Positions 8,528 to 16,313 of a stretch of DNA of 21,599 bases are shown piece by piece. Made by a program: the position numbers and the translations under genes. The stretch's first letter is position 1. Each line of letters starts with the position of its first letter. Under the pieces are notes generated by a model. It worked only from the letters and a program-made list of their open reading frames with translations, did no database searches and was not told the DNA's origin. The stretch is from NCBI GenBank assembly GCA_002395225.1, contig DGWH01000168.1, forward strand, positions 46,011 to 67,609. Reading direction: 5' to 3'. This stretch comes from Christensenella sp. UBA4263 (GTDB lineage: Bacteria > Bacillota > Clostridia > Christensenellales > Aristaeellaceae).

Positions 8528-8560
8528 GATAAAACAGGGCCAGAACATCCCGGTTTTATC
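8528..8560 (+). other. Hairpin downstream of the HD gene
   Basis: GATAAAAC (8528-8535) pairs perfectly with GTTTTATC (8553-8560) around a 17-nt loop that can pair further (GG with CC). It lacks a following T-run, so it may protect the 3' end or assist the terminator that begins 11 nt later. Confidence 0.5.
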
Positions 8561-8571
8561 TCATGGAAGCC

Positions 8572-8601
8572 GCAGGTCAGCGTTTTCTGGCCTGCTTTTT
8601 T
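8572..8601 (+). terminator. Rho-independent terminator after the HD gene
   Basis: GCAGGTCAG and CTGGCCTGC form a 9-bp stem (one G-T pair) with the 6-nt loop CGTTTT, followed by six Ts. It ends the rsmB-to-HD-gene operon. Confidence 0.88.
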
Positions 8602-8643
8602 CAGGCTGGAAATGCCTGAATTTTGGGAAAACATTTTTTAAAT

Positions 8644-8674
8644 TTGACAGGAAACCACTTTCAGGCGGTAAATT
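8644..8674 (+). promoter_or_regulatory. Probable sigma-A promoter for dnaG-rpoD operon
   Basis: A perfect -35 box TTGACA (8644-8649) is followed, after 19 nt, by TAAATT (8669-8674) as the best -10 candidate. It lies in an AT-rich stretch between the terminator and the dnaG start. The -35 is strong; the -10 and spacing are less ideal. Confidence 0.6.
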
Positions 8675-8710
8675 AACACAAATACATGCTTTCTGGAAAG
8701 GGGTGGGAAC

Positions 8711-10465
8711 GTGGCTTTTTCACGGGTCTGGCTGGATGATCTTGTCGACCGGACGGACATTGTGCAGATTGTCTCCCGCCATGTTCAGCTGACCAAACGC
8801 GGAAACCGGTACTGGGGACTGTGTCCTTTTCACATGGAAAAGTCCGCTTCCTTTACCGTTAATCCGCAGATGCAGATGTATTACTGCTTTGGCTGTCACG
8901 CTTCCGGGGGCGCCATTAATTTCCTCATGGAAATGGAGCACATGGAGTTTAAGGAAGCGGTGGCCTTTCTGGCGGATGAGGCCCATATTCCGCTGCCGGA
9001 GAATTTCAACCGGGAGCGGGAAAAGCCTGAAATCAAGGGACAGCGGGAACGCATTTATGAACTGAACCGGGAATATGCCCGGTTTCTTCATCAGCAGCTC
9101 TGGGAACCGAAGAACGCGGACATTCTGAACTATTTTCATGGACGTGCGCTGACGGACCGGACTATCCGCAAATTCGGGCTGGGGGCATCCCCTTCTGACT
9201 GGGATGCCGGAACCCGGGCCATGAGGGAAAAAGGGTTTACGGACCGGGAACTGCAGGATGCGGGCATATCCCTGGTAAGCCGCGAGGGCCGGCTCTATGA
9301 CATGTTTCGCGGACGGGCCATGTTTCCTATTATTAATGCCCGCGGACAGGTGCTGGGATTCGGCGGCAGAACGCTGGGAAAAGATCCGAGAAAGTATATG
9401 AATACCGGGGATACCCTGGTTTACAACAAGCGCCATGAGATTTTTGCCGCGAACCTTCTGAAAAAAGTGCGCGGCCTGAAGCGGATTATCCTGACCGAGG
9501 GATACATGGATGTGATTACCATGATTCAGGCCGGCGTGGAAGGGGTTGTGGCCACCCTGGGAACGGCCCTGACCATCGAGCAGGCCCGGATGCTGAAACG
9601 GTATGCGCCGGAAATCTGGGTTTCCTATGACGGTGACGCGGCAGGACAGCATGCCATCCTCCGGGCACTGGATATTTTTGACGCCGAGCATGTTCCGGCC
9701 AGAGTGCTGGATTTTCCCAACGGGATGGATCCGGATGAATATATCCGGGCCTACGGCGCCGAGGGACTGGATACGCTGGCGCCGGAAAGTGCGGTTTCCT
9801 ACCGGATGCTGCGCGAGGCGGAAAAGCATGATATGAGCACCAAGGAAGGCAGAACAGAGTATGCCATTGCCTGTGCACGGTTCCTGGCCGGCGTGAAAGA
9901 GCCGGTGGAACTGGAAAACTATGTGCAGCGGCTGATGATTGAGACCGGATTTACGCGGGAGGTTCTGCTGGCCCAGATCGGGCGCACGGAGACGATGAGC
10001 AATGAACAGCAGGCGGTTTTTCGCCGGGCAGCAAGGCCTCTTGAAAGCCGGGCAAAGGGCGTGGATATGGGCGTCGATGCGGCAGAAAGGCAGCTTCTTT
10101 CCTGCCTGACATCCGGCACGGGTCTTTCGCATATCCGGGCGGAGGATTTCCTGTCAGAGGAAAACAGGCGCTTTGCCGAAATGCTGCTTTCCGGGAAAAG
10201 TGCGGCAAGAATCCTTGAGGAAATCGAGGATGAAAATGAACGGGGACGTCTGGCTGCCATCCTGAATACCGCTCCGGAGGTTTCAGAGGATGAGCAGATG
10301 CAGATAATCAATGACTGCCTTGAGGTACTCAGGGCAAAGAAACGGGATCAGCGCGTGGAGAGGATTAAGGAACAGCTTCCCTCCCTTGATGAGGAGACCC
10401 GAAAGGAAATGCTTCGCAGGACAAGCGAAATGTTGATCAATTTGGATGCAGGAAAGGAAGGGTGA
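8711..10465 (+). CDS. dnaG: DNA primase DnaG
   Basis: Synthesises RNA primers at the replication fork. The N-terminal zinc-binding domain has C38, H41, C59 and C62 (CPFH...CFGC). The catalytic core carries the TOPRIM residues E263 in TEGYMD and D307/D309 in YDGDAAG, and the FGGRTLG motif. The last roughly 130 residues are the helicase-binding region. At 584 residues it matches the family length. The start is GTG at 8711, with an AAAGGGG/GGTGG-type binding site just upstream. It heads the macromolecular synthesis operon with the sigma factor genes, the order seen across Firmicutes. Confidence 0.97.
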   Translation: MAFSRVWLDDLVDRTDIVQIVSRHVQLTKRGNRYWGLCPFHMEKSASFTVNPQMQMYYCFGCHASGGAINFLMEMEHMEFKEAVAFLADEAHIPLPENFNREREKPEIKGQRERIYELNREYARFLHQQLWEPKNADILNYFHGRALTDRTIRKFGLGASPSDWDAGTRAMREKGFTDRELQDAGISLVSREGRLYDMFRGRAMFPIINARGQVLGFGGRTLGKDPRKYMNTGDTLVYNKRHEIFAANLLKKVRGLKRIILTEGYMDVITMIQAGVEGVVATLGTALTIEQARMLKRYAPEIWVSYDGDAAGQHAILRALDIFDAEHVPARVLDFPNGMDPDEYIRAYGAEGLDTLAPESAVSYRMLREAEKHDMSTKEGRTEYAIACARFLAGVKEPVELENYVQRLMIETGFTREVLLAQIGRTETMSNEQQAVFRRAARPLESRAKGVDMGVDAAERQLLSCLTSGTGLSHIRAEDFLSEENRRFAEMLLSGKSAARILEEIEDENERGRLAAILNTAPEVSEDEQMQIINDCLEVLRAKKRDQRVERIKEQLPSLDEETRKEMLRRTSEMLINLDAGKEG

Positions 10466-10469
10466 CCGC

Positions 10470-11564
10470 ATGGCACTCAATCGCGAGCAGGTTCAGTTAA
10501 AGGTAAAGGAAATTCTTGAAAAGGCAAAACGTGAAAACAACGTATTGACCTATCAGGATATGATGAATGCGCTTGCAGAACTGGATATTGATGCAGAGGC
10601 CATAGATGCTGTTTTTGACATTCTCGAATCAGAGGGACTGAGTCTGGTCAACCAGAACAATACACAGGAACCCGAGCAGGCCGCGGAGGCGGCGCAGCAG
10701 GAGGACCTGACGGTTCCGGAGAATGTCGGCGTGGATGATCCTGTCCGGATGTATCTGAAGGAGATCGGAAAGGTGCCTCTTCTGACAGCGGAGGAAGAGG
10801 TGGCCATTGCCAAACAGATTGAGGGAGGCGGTCCCGGAGCGGAGGCGGCGAAAAAGAAGCTGGCGGAGGCCAATCTCCGTCTGGTTGTCTCCATCGCTAA
10901 ACGCTATGTGGGACGGGGAATGCTTTTCCTGGATCTTATCCAGGAAGGAAACCTCGGCCTGATCAAGGCAGTGGAGAAATTTGACTATACAAAAGGATAT
11001 AAGTTTTCCACCTATGCGACCTGGTGGATTCGCCAGGCCATCACCAGAGCCATTGCGGATCAGGCGCGGACCATCCGGATTCCGGTGCATATGGTGGAGA
11101 CCATTAATAAACTGGTCAGGGTCAGCCGTCAGCTTCTGCAGGAAAACGGCCGTGAACCGACCCCTGAGGAAATTGCGGAGGAGATGGGACTCAGCCCTGA
11201 AAAGGTAGAGGAAATCATCAAGATTGCCCAGGAGCCGGTGTCCCTTGAGACGCCGATCGGTGAGGAGGAGGATTCGCATCTGGGCGACTTCATTCAGGAT
11301 GAGGAGGCACTGCCCCCGGCAGAGGCCGCATCATTCCTCCTGATGCGTGAACAGCTGATGGAGGTGCTGGATACGCTGACTCCCAGGGAGAAAAAGGTGC
11401 TGACGCTTCGTTTCGGACTTGAGGACGGGCGGCAGAGAACGCTTGAGGAAGTCGGCCAGGAATTCAATGTGACGCGTGAGCGCATTCGCCAGATTGAGGC
11501 GAAAGCACTCCGGAAACTGCGTCATCCGACAAGGAGCAGAAAACTGAAGGATTATCTTGAATAA
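10470..11564 (+). CDS. rpoD: Primary RNA polymerase sigma factor RpoD/SigA, copy 1
   Basis: Directs RNA polymerase to housekeeping promoters. It has a short N-terminal region 1.1-like domain (residues about 1-60), an acidic linker, and region 1.2 (DPVRMYLKEIGKVPLLT). Region 2 runs from NLRLVVSIAKRY through GYKFSTYATWWIRQAITRAI. Region 3 is ENGREPTPEEIAEEMG and region 4 is LTPREKKVLTLRFG with helix-turn-helix VTRERIRQIEAKALRKLRHP. The C-terminal tail is RSRKLKDYLE, as in typical SigA. The ATG at 10470 is chosen over 10446: GGAAGGG lies 7 nt upstream, and the second copy starts with the same MALNREQV. It follows dnaG by 4 nt. Confidence 0.97.
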   Translation: MALNREQVQLKVKEILEKAKRENNVLTYQDMMNALAELDIDAEAIDAVFDILESEGLSLVNQNNTQEPEQAAEAAQQEDLTVPENVGVDDPVRMYLKEIGKVPLLTAEEEVAIAKQIEGGGPGAEAAKKKLAEANLRLVVSIAKRYVGRGMLFLDLIQEGNLGLIKAVEKFDYTKGYKFSTYATWWIRQAITRAIADQARTIRIPVHMVETINKLVRVSRQLLQENGREPTPEEIAEEMGLSPEKVEEIIKIAQEPVSLETPIGEEEDSHLGDFIQDEEALPPAEAASFLLMREQLMEVLDTLTPREKKVLTLRFGLEDGRQRTLEEVGQEFNVTRERIRQIEAKALRKLRHPTRSRKLKDYLE

Positions 11565-11646
11565 GATCTAAACAACAGACCGGAATGACTTCAAAAGAAA
11601 CAAGTCACTCAATCAGCAGGTTGACACGGAAAGGGAGGCACAGAAG

Positions 11647-12750
11647 ATGGCACTCAATCGTGAACAGGTACGGCTGAAAGTCAGAGGGATTCTTGATTCG
11701 GGGAAAAATGAGCAGAAAGAACTGACTTATCAGGAAGTCATGAATCAACTGGTCGATTATGATATTGATGCCGAGGCGATTGATGCTGTATTTGAAACAC
11801 TGGAATCGGAGGGACTCAGTTTTGTCAGCAGTTCCCAGGATGAGGCGACGGGGGCTTTTACGGAGCAGCCGGCGGCAGAGACAGAACTGACGATTGCCGA
11901 CAGTGTAAATGTGGATGATTCCGTCAGGATGTATCTGAAAGAAATTGGAAAAGTTCCGCTTCTTACCGCGCAGGAGGAAGTGGAAATTGCCAAACAGATG
12001 GAACTTGGCGGAGAAGTCGCGGAACGTGCCAAGAAAAAACTGACGGAGGCGAACCTTCGTCTGGTTGTCTCCAACGCGAAGCGGTATCTGGGACGGGGAA
12101 TGCTTTTCCTTGATCTGATTCAGGAGGGAAACCTGGGACTGATCAAGGCGGTTGAAAAATTCGATTATACCAAAGGATATAAATTCTCAACGTATGCCAC
12201 CTGGTGGATTCGCCAGGCTATCACCAGAGCGATTGCGGATCAGGCGAGAACCATCCGGATTCCGGTGCATATGGTGGAAACCATTAACAAGCTGGTTCGG
12301 GTGAGCCGGCAGCTGTTTCAGGAAAACGGCCGGGAACCCATGCCGGAGGAAATCGCTGAGGTGATGGGGATTACACCGGATAAAGTCCGGGAAATCATCA
12401 AAGTTGCCCAGGATCCGGTGTCCCTTGAGACGCCGATCGGTGAGGAGGAGGACTCGCATCTCGGGGACTTCATCCAGGATGACCGCACGCTCTCGCCCGC
12501 GGAGGCGGCAGCGGCACTGCTGATGAGAGAGCGGCTGATGGATGTCCTGGATACCCTGGCGCCAAGGGAGAAGAAAGTTCTGATTCTGCGCTTTGGACTT
12601 GAGGATGGCCGGCCGAGAACCCTGGAGGAAGTCGGACAGATTTTCCATGTGACGCGGGAGCGGATTCGCCAGATAGAGGCGAAGGCGCTTCGGAAACTGC
12701 GTCAGCCCAACCGGAGCAGTCAGTTCCAGGACTATCAGTACAATGAGTAA
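11647..12750 (+). CDS. Second primary-type sigma factor, tandem paralogue of RpoD
   Basis: Full-length sigma-70 group protein of 367 residues with the same domain order as its upstream neighbour, including the region 1.1-like N terminus (MALNREQV). Regions 1.2-4.2 are about four-fifths identical by eye. The promoter-reading parts, YATWWIRQAITRAIADQ in region 2 and VTRERIRQIEAKALRKLR in region 4.2, are unchanged. Differences include SIAKRYV to SNAKRYL in region 2.1, a more divergent N terminus, and the tail RSSQFQDYQYNE in place of RSRKLKDYLE. The binding site GGGAGG (11633-11638) is 8 nt from the ATG. It lies in the same transcription unit 82 nt after copy 1. It could act as a second housekeeping or a condition-specific sigma factor. 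Confidence 0.93.
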   Translation: MALNREQVRLKVRGILDSGKNEQKELTYQEVMNQLVDYDIDAEAIDAVFETLESEGLSFVSSSQDEATGAFTEQPAAETELTIADSVNVDDSVRMYLKEIGKVPLLTAQEEVEIAKQMELGGEVAERAKKKLTEANLRLVVSNAKRYLGRGMLFLDLIQEGNLGLIKAVEKFDYTKGYKFSTYATWWIRQAITRAIADQARTIRIPVHMVETINKLVRVSRQLFQENGREPMPEEIAEVMGITPDKVREIIKVAQDPVSLETPIGEEEDSHLGDFIQDDRTLSPAEAAAALLMRERLMDVLDTLAPREKKVLILRFGLEDGRPRTLEEVGQIFHVTRERIRQIEAKALRKLRQPNRSSQFQDYQYNE

Positions 12751-12764
12751 AGGACGGATCGGGA

Positions 12765-13496
12765 ATGGGACATTCGAAGAAACCGCTTGATGCCCGGTTG
12801 AGAGCGGCGGCTGACATGGCGCTTGAGACTCTGAGAGGGGTTGAGCACCCGCATGCCGCGGATATCGGCTGTGACCATGGCTTTGTCACCGCCTATCTTC
12901 TCCGGCAGCGGCCGGAGCTTTCCATGATCGCCGGTGATATCAGTGAGGCCTCGCTGGCCAAGGCACGGATTCTTTTGTCGCAGGCGGGGCTTGAAAGTCA
13001 GGTGCAGACGATCTGCGGCGACGGCCTTTCCGTACTTGACGGACAGCCGCAGATGGATGTGATCCTGATTGCCGGGATGGGCGGACGAACGATCCTGGAG
13101 ATTCTCAGTCAGGGGGAAAGATTTATCGGCTCGGCAGGGCTTATTCTGCAGGCGAATACGGAGGTTCCCGCTTTGCGCGAGGGCCTGAGCAGTCTGGGAA
13201 TCGGCCTGAAGCGGGAGGCGTTTCCGGAGGCCGGAGGACGGCGGTACGTCGTGATGCTGGCGGACCGGAACTCGCCGGTATGTTCGAGCCCGGAAGGGTT
13301 TTTGCTGGGCACGGCGGTCAATGGCATTGAAAGTATGGGACAGAGACTGTATCTTCAGTCGCTGCGGGAACAGACGGCCAAAAAAGCAGAGAAACTTGCC
13401 GCGTCGGCGACCTCAAGATCCCAGAAGAATCTTGAGGAAACGAAACGGATACTGGACATGATTGACCGTGTACTTGGCGGTTCAGAGCCGAAGTGA
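12765..13496 (+). CDS. trmK: tRNA (adenine-22 N1)-methyltransferase TrmK
   Basis: SAM-dependent enzyme of the TrmK family, which makes m1A22 in tRNA of Gram-positive bacteria. The product has 243 residues. The Rossmann SAM motif is HAADIGCDHGFVTAYLL (about residues 28-45), followed by the acidic strand-2 end GDISEASLAKA. The family signature is VILIAGMGGRTI, with LILQANTE further on. The C-terminal part (about residues 190-243) is a charged helical region typical of the family. The start ATG 12765 lies 14 nt after the sigma gene stop with AAAGGA upstream. The rpoD-trmK-nif3 order is common in Firmicutes and supports the call. Confidence 0.93.
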   Translation: MGHSKKPLDARLRAAADMALETLRGVEHPHAADIGCDHGFVTAYLLRQRPELSMIAGDISEASLAKARILLSQAGLESQVQTICGDGLSVLDGQPQMDVILIAGMGGRTILEILSQGERFIGSAGLILQANTEVPALREGLSSLGIGLKREAFPEAGGRRYVVMLADRNSPVCSSPEGFLLGTAVNGIESMGQRLYLQSLREQTAKKAEKLAASATSRSQKNLEETKRILDMIDRVLGGSEPK

Positions 13497-13510
13497 AACG
13501 GAGGAAAGGT

Positions 13511-14278
13511 ATGAAGGGATGCACCGTCCGGGATGCAGTTTCTGTGATGAATGAAATTGCGCCTTTTGAACTGGCGGAGGAATGGGACAATGTCGGTCTT
13601 CTGCAGGGCAGTCAGCGCGCGGAGGTCCGGAACATTCTGGTGGCGCTGGACATCACGGATGCCGTGGCAGAGGAAGCAAAAGAAAAGGACTGCCAGCTGA
13701 TAGTGACCCATCATCCGTTTATGTTCAGGCCGATTCAGCGGCTGACGGATGAGACCCGGGAAGGGCGCCTGATACTGAAACTGGCGGCCTTTGGCATTGC
13801 CCATATTGCCGCACATACGAACCTGGACGCGGCGCCGGGCGGGGTCAACGATACGCTGATCCGCGCAGCCGGTGCGAAGAATATACGCGGGGAGGGCTGT
13901 CTCCGCGTGGGCGATCTTGAACCGATGTCCTTTGGTGAACTGTGCGCATTTGTCCGGCAGCAGATGGATGCGCAGATCAGGACATACGGGGATCCGGCCC
14001 GGATGGTTCATACCCTCGGGTGCTGCTCCGGTTCAGGAAGTGAATGGTACCATGAGGCCATGCAGCTGGGGGCAGACTGTTTTCTGACAGGTGAGGTCAG
14101 GCACAACGTTGCCCTGGATGCACTCAGTGACGGCTGCCTGATGATTGAAGCCGGTCACTATGAGACAGAACGGATTATCTGTCCGGTCCTTACGGAGACT
14201 TTACAAAAACGGCTGAATGAACTACAATTCGGCGTATCTGTCTTCTGCTCAGACAGAAATCTGGCCGAGCGGCGGTAA
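13511..14278 (+). CDS. Nif3-like dinuclear metal-centre protein (YqfO family)
   Basis: Member of the Nif3/DUF34 family of hexameric proteins with a two-metal site. Their reaction is not settled; a GTP cyclohydrolase I-related activity has been proposed for some members. Metal-ligand motifs are visible: EEWDNVGLL near the N terminus, THHPFMF, AAHTNLDAA, and near the C terminus TGEVRHNVALDA and GHYETE. The ATG at 13511 gives 255 residues and has GGAGG (13500-13504) 6 nt upstream. The GTG at 13493 would place that binding site inside the coding region. It follows trmK directly, as in many Firmicutes. The central PII-like insertion of longer family members is absent. Confidence 0.92.
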   Translation: MKGCTVRDAVSVMNEIAPFELAEEWDNVGLLQGSQRAEVRNILVALDITDAVAEEAKEKDCQLIVTHHPFMFRPIQRLTDETREGRLILKLAAFGIAHIAAHTNLDAAPGGVNDTLIRAAGAKNIRGEGCLRVGDLEPMSFGELCAFVRQQMDAQIRTYGDPARMVHTLGCCSGSGSEWYHEAMQLGADCFLTGEVRHNVALDALSDGCLMIEAGHYETERIICPVLTETLQKRLNELQFGVSVFCSDRNLAERR

Positions 14279-14281
14279 AAC

Positions 14282-14328
14282 AACAGGCCGCTTAGGCAGA
14301 GCAAACGGGTCCGGCACAGTGGCCTGTT
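14282..14328 (+). other. Stem-forming inverted repeat after the Nif3-like gene
   Basis: AACAGGCC (14282-14289) and GGCCTGTT (14321-14328) are perfect 8-nt inverted repeats flanking a 31-nt loop. No T-run follows, so it is not a standard terminator. It lies directly before the repeat element at 14361. Confidence 0.5.
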
Positions 14329-14360
14329 AGAGGCTGAAAGGCACAAAGGCCCGAACAAAT

Positions 14361-14446
14361 GAGGAGTTGGCCTGCCGCCACAGCGGCAGTTTGTTTAAAT
14401 ATGAGCACTGGAACAAGCAGCAGAGCCGAGTGACCAACTGCGGCTC
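14361..14446 (+). repeat. Divergent hairpin repeat, copy C, in the leader of the zinc-ribbon gene
   Basis: GAGGAGTTGG, then hairpin CTGCCGC-caca-GCGGCAG (14372-14389), then TTTGT-TAAAT, matches copy B3 (GGAGTTGC, CTGTCGC-GCA-GCGACAG, TTTGTCAAAT). One stem pair changes on both sides (T-A to C-G). AGTTGG (14365-14370) can pair with CCAACT (14434-14439). The latter also lies in a competing hairpin GAGCCG-AGT...ACT-G-CGGCTC (14423-14446) immediately before the ribosome binding site AAAAGGAGG. Confidence 0.65.
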
Positions 14447-14463
14447 AAAAGGAGGATAACACG

Positions 14464-15171
14464 TTGGAACAGTATGAGATGATCTGGGAATATCAGCAGA
14501 CAGACATGGAACTTGAACAGTACGAACGGGAAATGCGCAATAACAGCAACCGGAAGGAACTGATCAAATACCGTGATTTTCTGCTTGAACAGCAGGCAGC
14601 GCTGAAAAAGATTGAAGGGGAAGTCGATGTCATGAGCGACCGTGTAGAGGCGCTTGTGGATGAGGTAAGCCGGCTGAATAAATCGGTGGAAGAGTACAAA
14701 AAGCAGCTGACCGAGAATCCCCCGGAGGATCAGAGCAAGGCGCATGAGCTGGTCACGGCAGTGGAAAAGCTGGTTTCCAGGATTTCCCATTATGAAGCGG
14801 AAATCGCCAAACTGCGGAAAGATTCGGAAGGCAGAGACCGTCAGCAGCGGGAGGTTCGGGTTCGTGCGGCAAAGGCCCGGGCGGAGTTTGACCGGATCAA
14901 GGCGATTTACGACGAGGAGTATAAGGAAGCGTCCAAGCAGCTGGAAGTGCTCCGCGGAAAGGTGGCGGAAAAAGCGGTTGGAATTGACAAGCAGCTCCTT
15001 GAAAAATATCAGATCATCAAGCGTCATTCGACGCCGCCCATTACCCGAATCCGGGACGGCCGGTGCGGCGGATGCAATATGCAGCTGCCGGCGGCGGATA
15101 TGAACAAGATCCGTACGGGTGAGCCGTTTGTGGAATGCGAGAACTGCGGACGGATCATTCTGGTCAGGTAA
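14464..15171 (+). CDS. Coiled-coil protein with C-terminal C4 zinc ribbon (COG1579-like)
   Basis: The 235-residue product is almost entirely charged, helical coiled coil (about residues 1-190). It ends in a zinc ribbon with two CxxC pairs: CGGC (in GRCGGCNMQLP) and CENCGRIIL. This architecture matches the conserved COG1579 family, which has no established biochemical function; roles in nucleic-acid or protein binding are guesses. There is no signal peptide or membrane helix. The start is TTG at 14464, with AGGAGG (14450-14455) 8 nt upstream. It follows the Nif3-like gene as in many Clostridia, but here a 185-nt gap with structured repeats separates them, so its translation may be tuned by leader structure. 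Confidence 0.9.
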   Translation: MEQYEMIWEYQQTDMELEQYEREMRNNSNRKELIKYRDFLLEQQAALKKIEGEVDVMSDRVEALVDEVSRLNKSVEEYKKQLTENPPEDQSKAHELVTAVEKLVSRISHYEAEIAKLRKDSEGRDRQQREVRVRAAKARAEFDRIKAIYDEEYKEASKQLEVLRGKVAEKAVGIDKQLLEKYQIIKRHSTPPITRIRDGRCGGCNMQLPAADMNKIRTGEPFVECENCGRIILVR

Positions 15172-15212
15172 GCCGGACACGGGACCGGTCAGATAGGCCT
15201 CAAAATAGGGGA

Positions 15213-15241
15213 TTGATCTTATGATCGATTTCAGGTAGAAT
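15213..15241 (+). promoter_or_regulatory. rnpB promoter
   Basis: TTGATC (15213-15218), a 17-nt spacer and TAGAAT (15236-15241) match sigma-A consensus well. The predicted transcription start, about 7 nt downstream, coincides with the P1 helix of RNase P RNA. Confidence 0.8.
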
Positions 15242-15247
15242 AACGGC

Positions 15248-15579
15248 AGTGAGGATACCGGACGGTTGCGCACGTGAGTGTGAGGAAAGTCCGAGCTCCA
15301 CAGGGCAGGATGCCGGGTAACACCCGGCGGAGGCGACTCCAGGGAAAGTGCAACAGAGATATACCGCATGCTTGGCATGTAAGGGTGGAAAGGCGAGGTA
15401 AGAGCTCACCCCGGCGTCAGGTAACTGTTGCCGGCTGTAAACCCCATCCGGAGCAAGAAACGAAAGAACGCTTGAGGCGGCCCGTCAAGTTCTCAGGATT
15501 TCGCTAGAGCCCGCTGGCAACAGCGGGACCAGATAGATAACCGTCGATTACAGAACTCGGCTTACAGGTTTCACTCACT
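15248..15579 (+). ncRNA. rnpB: RNase P RNA, bacterial type A
   Basis: Catalytic RNA that cleaves 5' leaders from precursor tRNAs. The universally conserved segment GAGGAAAGTCCGAGCTCCAC is followed by AGGGCAGGATGCCGGGTAACACCCGG. Further conserved parts are GTGCAACAGAGATATACCGC, GGTAAGAGCTCACC, AAACCCCATCCGGAGCAAG and the 3' ACAGAACTCGGCTTACAG. P1 forms from AGTGAG (15248-15253) with CTCACT (15574-15579), helped by ACC/GGT. P2 forms from GACGGTT (15261-15267) with AACCGTC. The organisation resembles the ancestral A type rather than the Bacillus B type. It has its own promoter and terminator. Ends are assigned from the P1 helix and may be off by a few bases. Confidence 0.96.
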
Positions 15580-15583
15580 ATCT

Positions 15584-15610
15584 TGGCGGCATTGCCGCCA
15601 TTTTTCTTTT
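15584..15610 (+). terminator. rnpB terminator
   Basis: TGGCGGC-ATT-GCCGCCA forms a 7-bp perfect stem directly after P1 of RNase P RNA and is followed by TTTTTCTTTT. It separates rnpB from the next gene, whose ribosome binding site begins a few bases later. Confidence 0.9.
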
Positions 15611-15623
15611 ATGGAGGAATCAA

Positions 15624-16283
15624 ATGGCGGCGATGGAAGCGTATAAAACCCTGCTGAAAGAGGGAAATGCGGAGTTTGTGATTAACAAATCGCGTTTTAT
15701 CGGATACGGCTGTCCCTGCGAAACAGAAGAGGACGCGCTTGAGTTTATCCGGCGGATCCAGAAAATGCACCGGGATGCCACACACAACTGTTATGCCTAT
15801 GTGATCGGGAAAAACAGCGGCATCATGCGTTACAGTGATGACGGTGAGCCGGGCGGAACGGCGGGGATGCCGATCCTGGATGTCATCCGGCGGCGCGGCG
15901 TGGTCAACTGCGCGGTGGTGGTTACCCGCTATTTCGGAGGGGTTCTGCTGGGAGCGGGCGGACTGGTTCGTGCCTATGCCCAGGGCTCAAAGACGGCACT
16001 GGATGCATCCGGGGTCATTACCATGACCTATTCAGACCGGTATCTGGTGGAGGTGGACTATTCCACCTGGCAGCGGCTGGATCATTTCCTGAAAGGGGCA
16101 CCGGTGCTGGTGGAACAGACCTCCTTTGAGACGAGTGTGGTCACCACGCTCCTCCTTCGGTCATCGGACAGGGAGGCCGTTCTTGAAGGAATTTCAAGAC
16201 TGTCAGACGGGAAGGCCGAGTGTCTTTATGAGGAATCCGTATACTACCCCTGGCCGGATGCGCCGGAGGATTCAGAGGAATAA
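15624..16283 (+). CDS. yigZ: YigZ/IMPACT-family protein
   Basis: Conserved protein of the YigZ/UPF0029 family, related to the amino-terminal half of eukaryotic IMPACT. Its cellular role is not firmly established. The N-terminal domain carries the family signature: KSRFIGYGCPC, then HNCYAYVIG, then SDDGEPGGTAGMPIL and VVVTRYFGGVLLGAGGLVRAY (about residues 70-120). The C-terminal part, from about residue 140, is the ferredoxin-like DUF1949 region. Length (219 residues) is usual. The ATG at 15624 has GGAGG (15613-15617) 6 nt upstream. No separate promoter is obvious, so it may rely on partial read-through from rnpB. It ends at a bidirectional terminator. Confidence 0.92.
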   Translation: MAAMEAYKTLLKEGNAEFVINKSRFIGYGCPCETEEDALEFIRRIQKMHRDATHNCYAYVIGKNSGIMRYSDDGEPGGTAGMPILDVIRRRGVVNCAVVVTRYFGGVLLGAGGLVRAYAQGSKTALDASGVITMTYSDRYLVEVDYSTWQRLDHFLKGAPVLVEQTSFETSVVTTLLLRSSDREAVLEGISRLSDGKAECLYEESVYYPWPDAPEDSEE

Positions 16284-16284
16284 A

Positions 16285-16308
16285 AAAAGAGGCCGAAAGG
16301 CCTCTTTT
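16285..16308. terminator. Bidirectional terminator between yigZ and the GGDEF gene
   Basis: AAAAGAGGCC-GAAA-GGCCTCTTTT makes a long perfect stem with a GAAA loop. T-runs follow on both strands (TTTT on +, seven Ts on -). It serves the converging genes, whose stop codons lie within 10 nt on either side. Confidence 0.9.
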
Positions 16309-16313
16309 GCATG

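Noticed and set aside
11621..11646. TTGACA just before the second sigma gene, suggesting a separate promoter
   Set aside because: Only 20 nt separate it from the ATG, and the ribosome binding site occupies that space, so there is no room for a -10 box and leader. The TGACTT/AAGTCA inverted repeat before it has no T-run either.
15200..15507. Short open frames on both strands across this stretch
   Set aside because: They lie within RNase P RNA, lack ribosome binding sites and resemble no protein family. The RNA gene explains the sequence.
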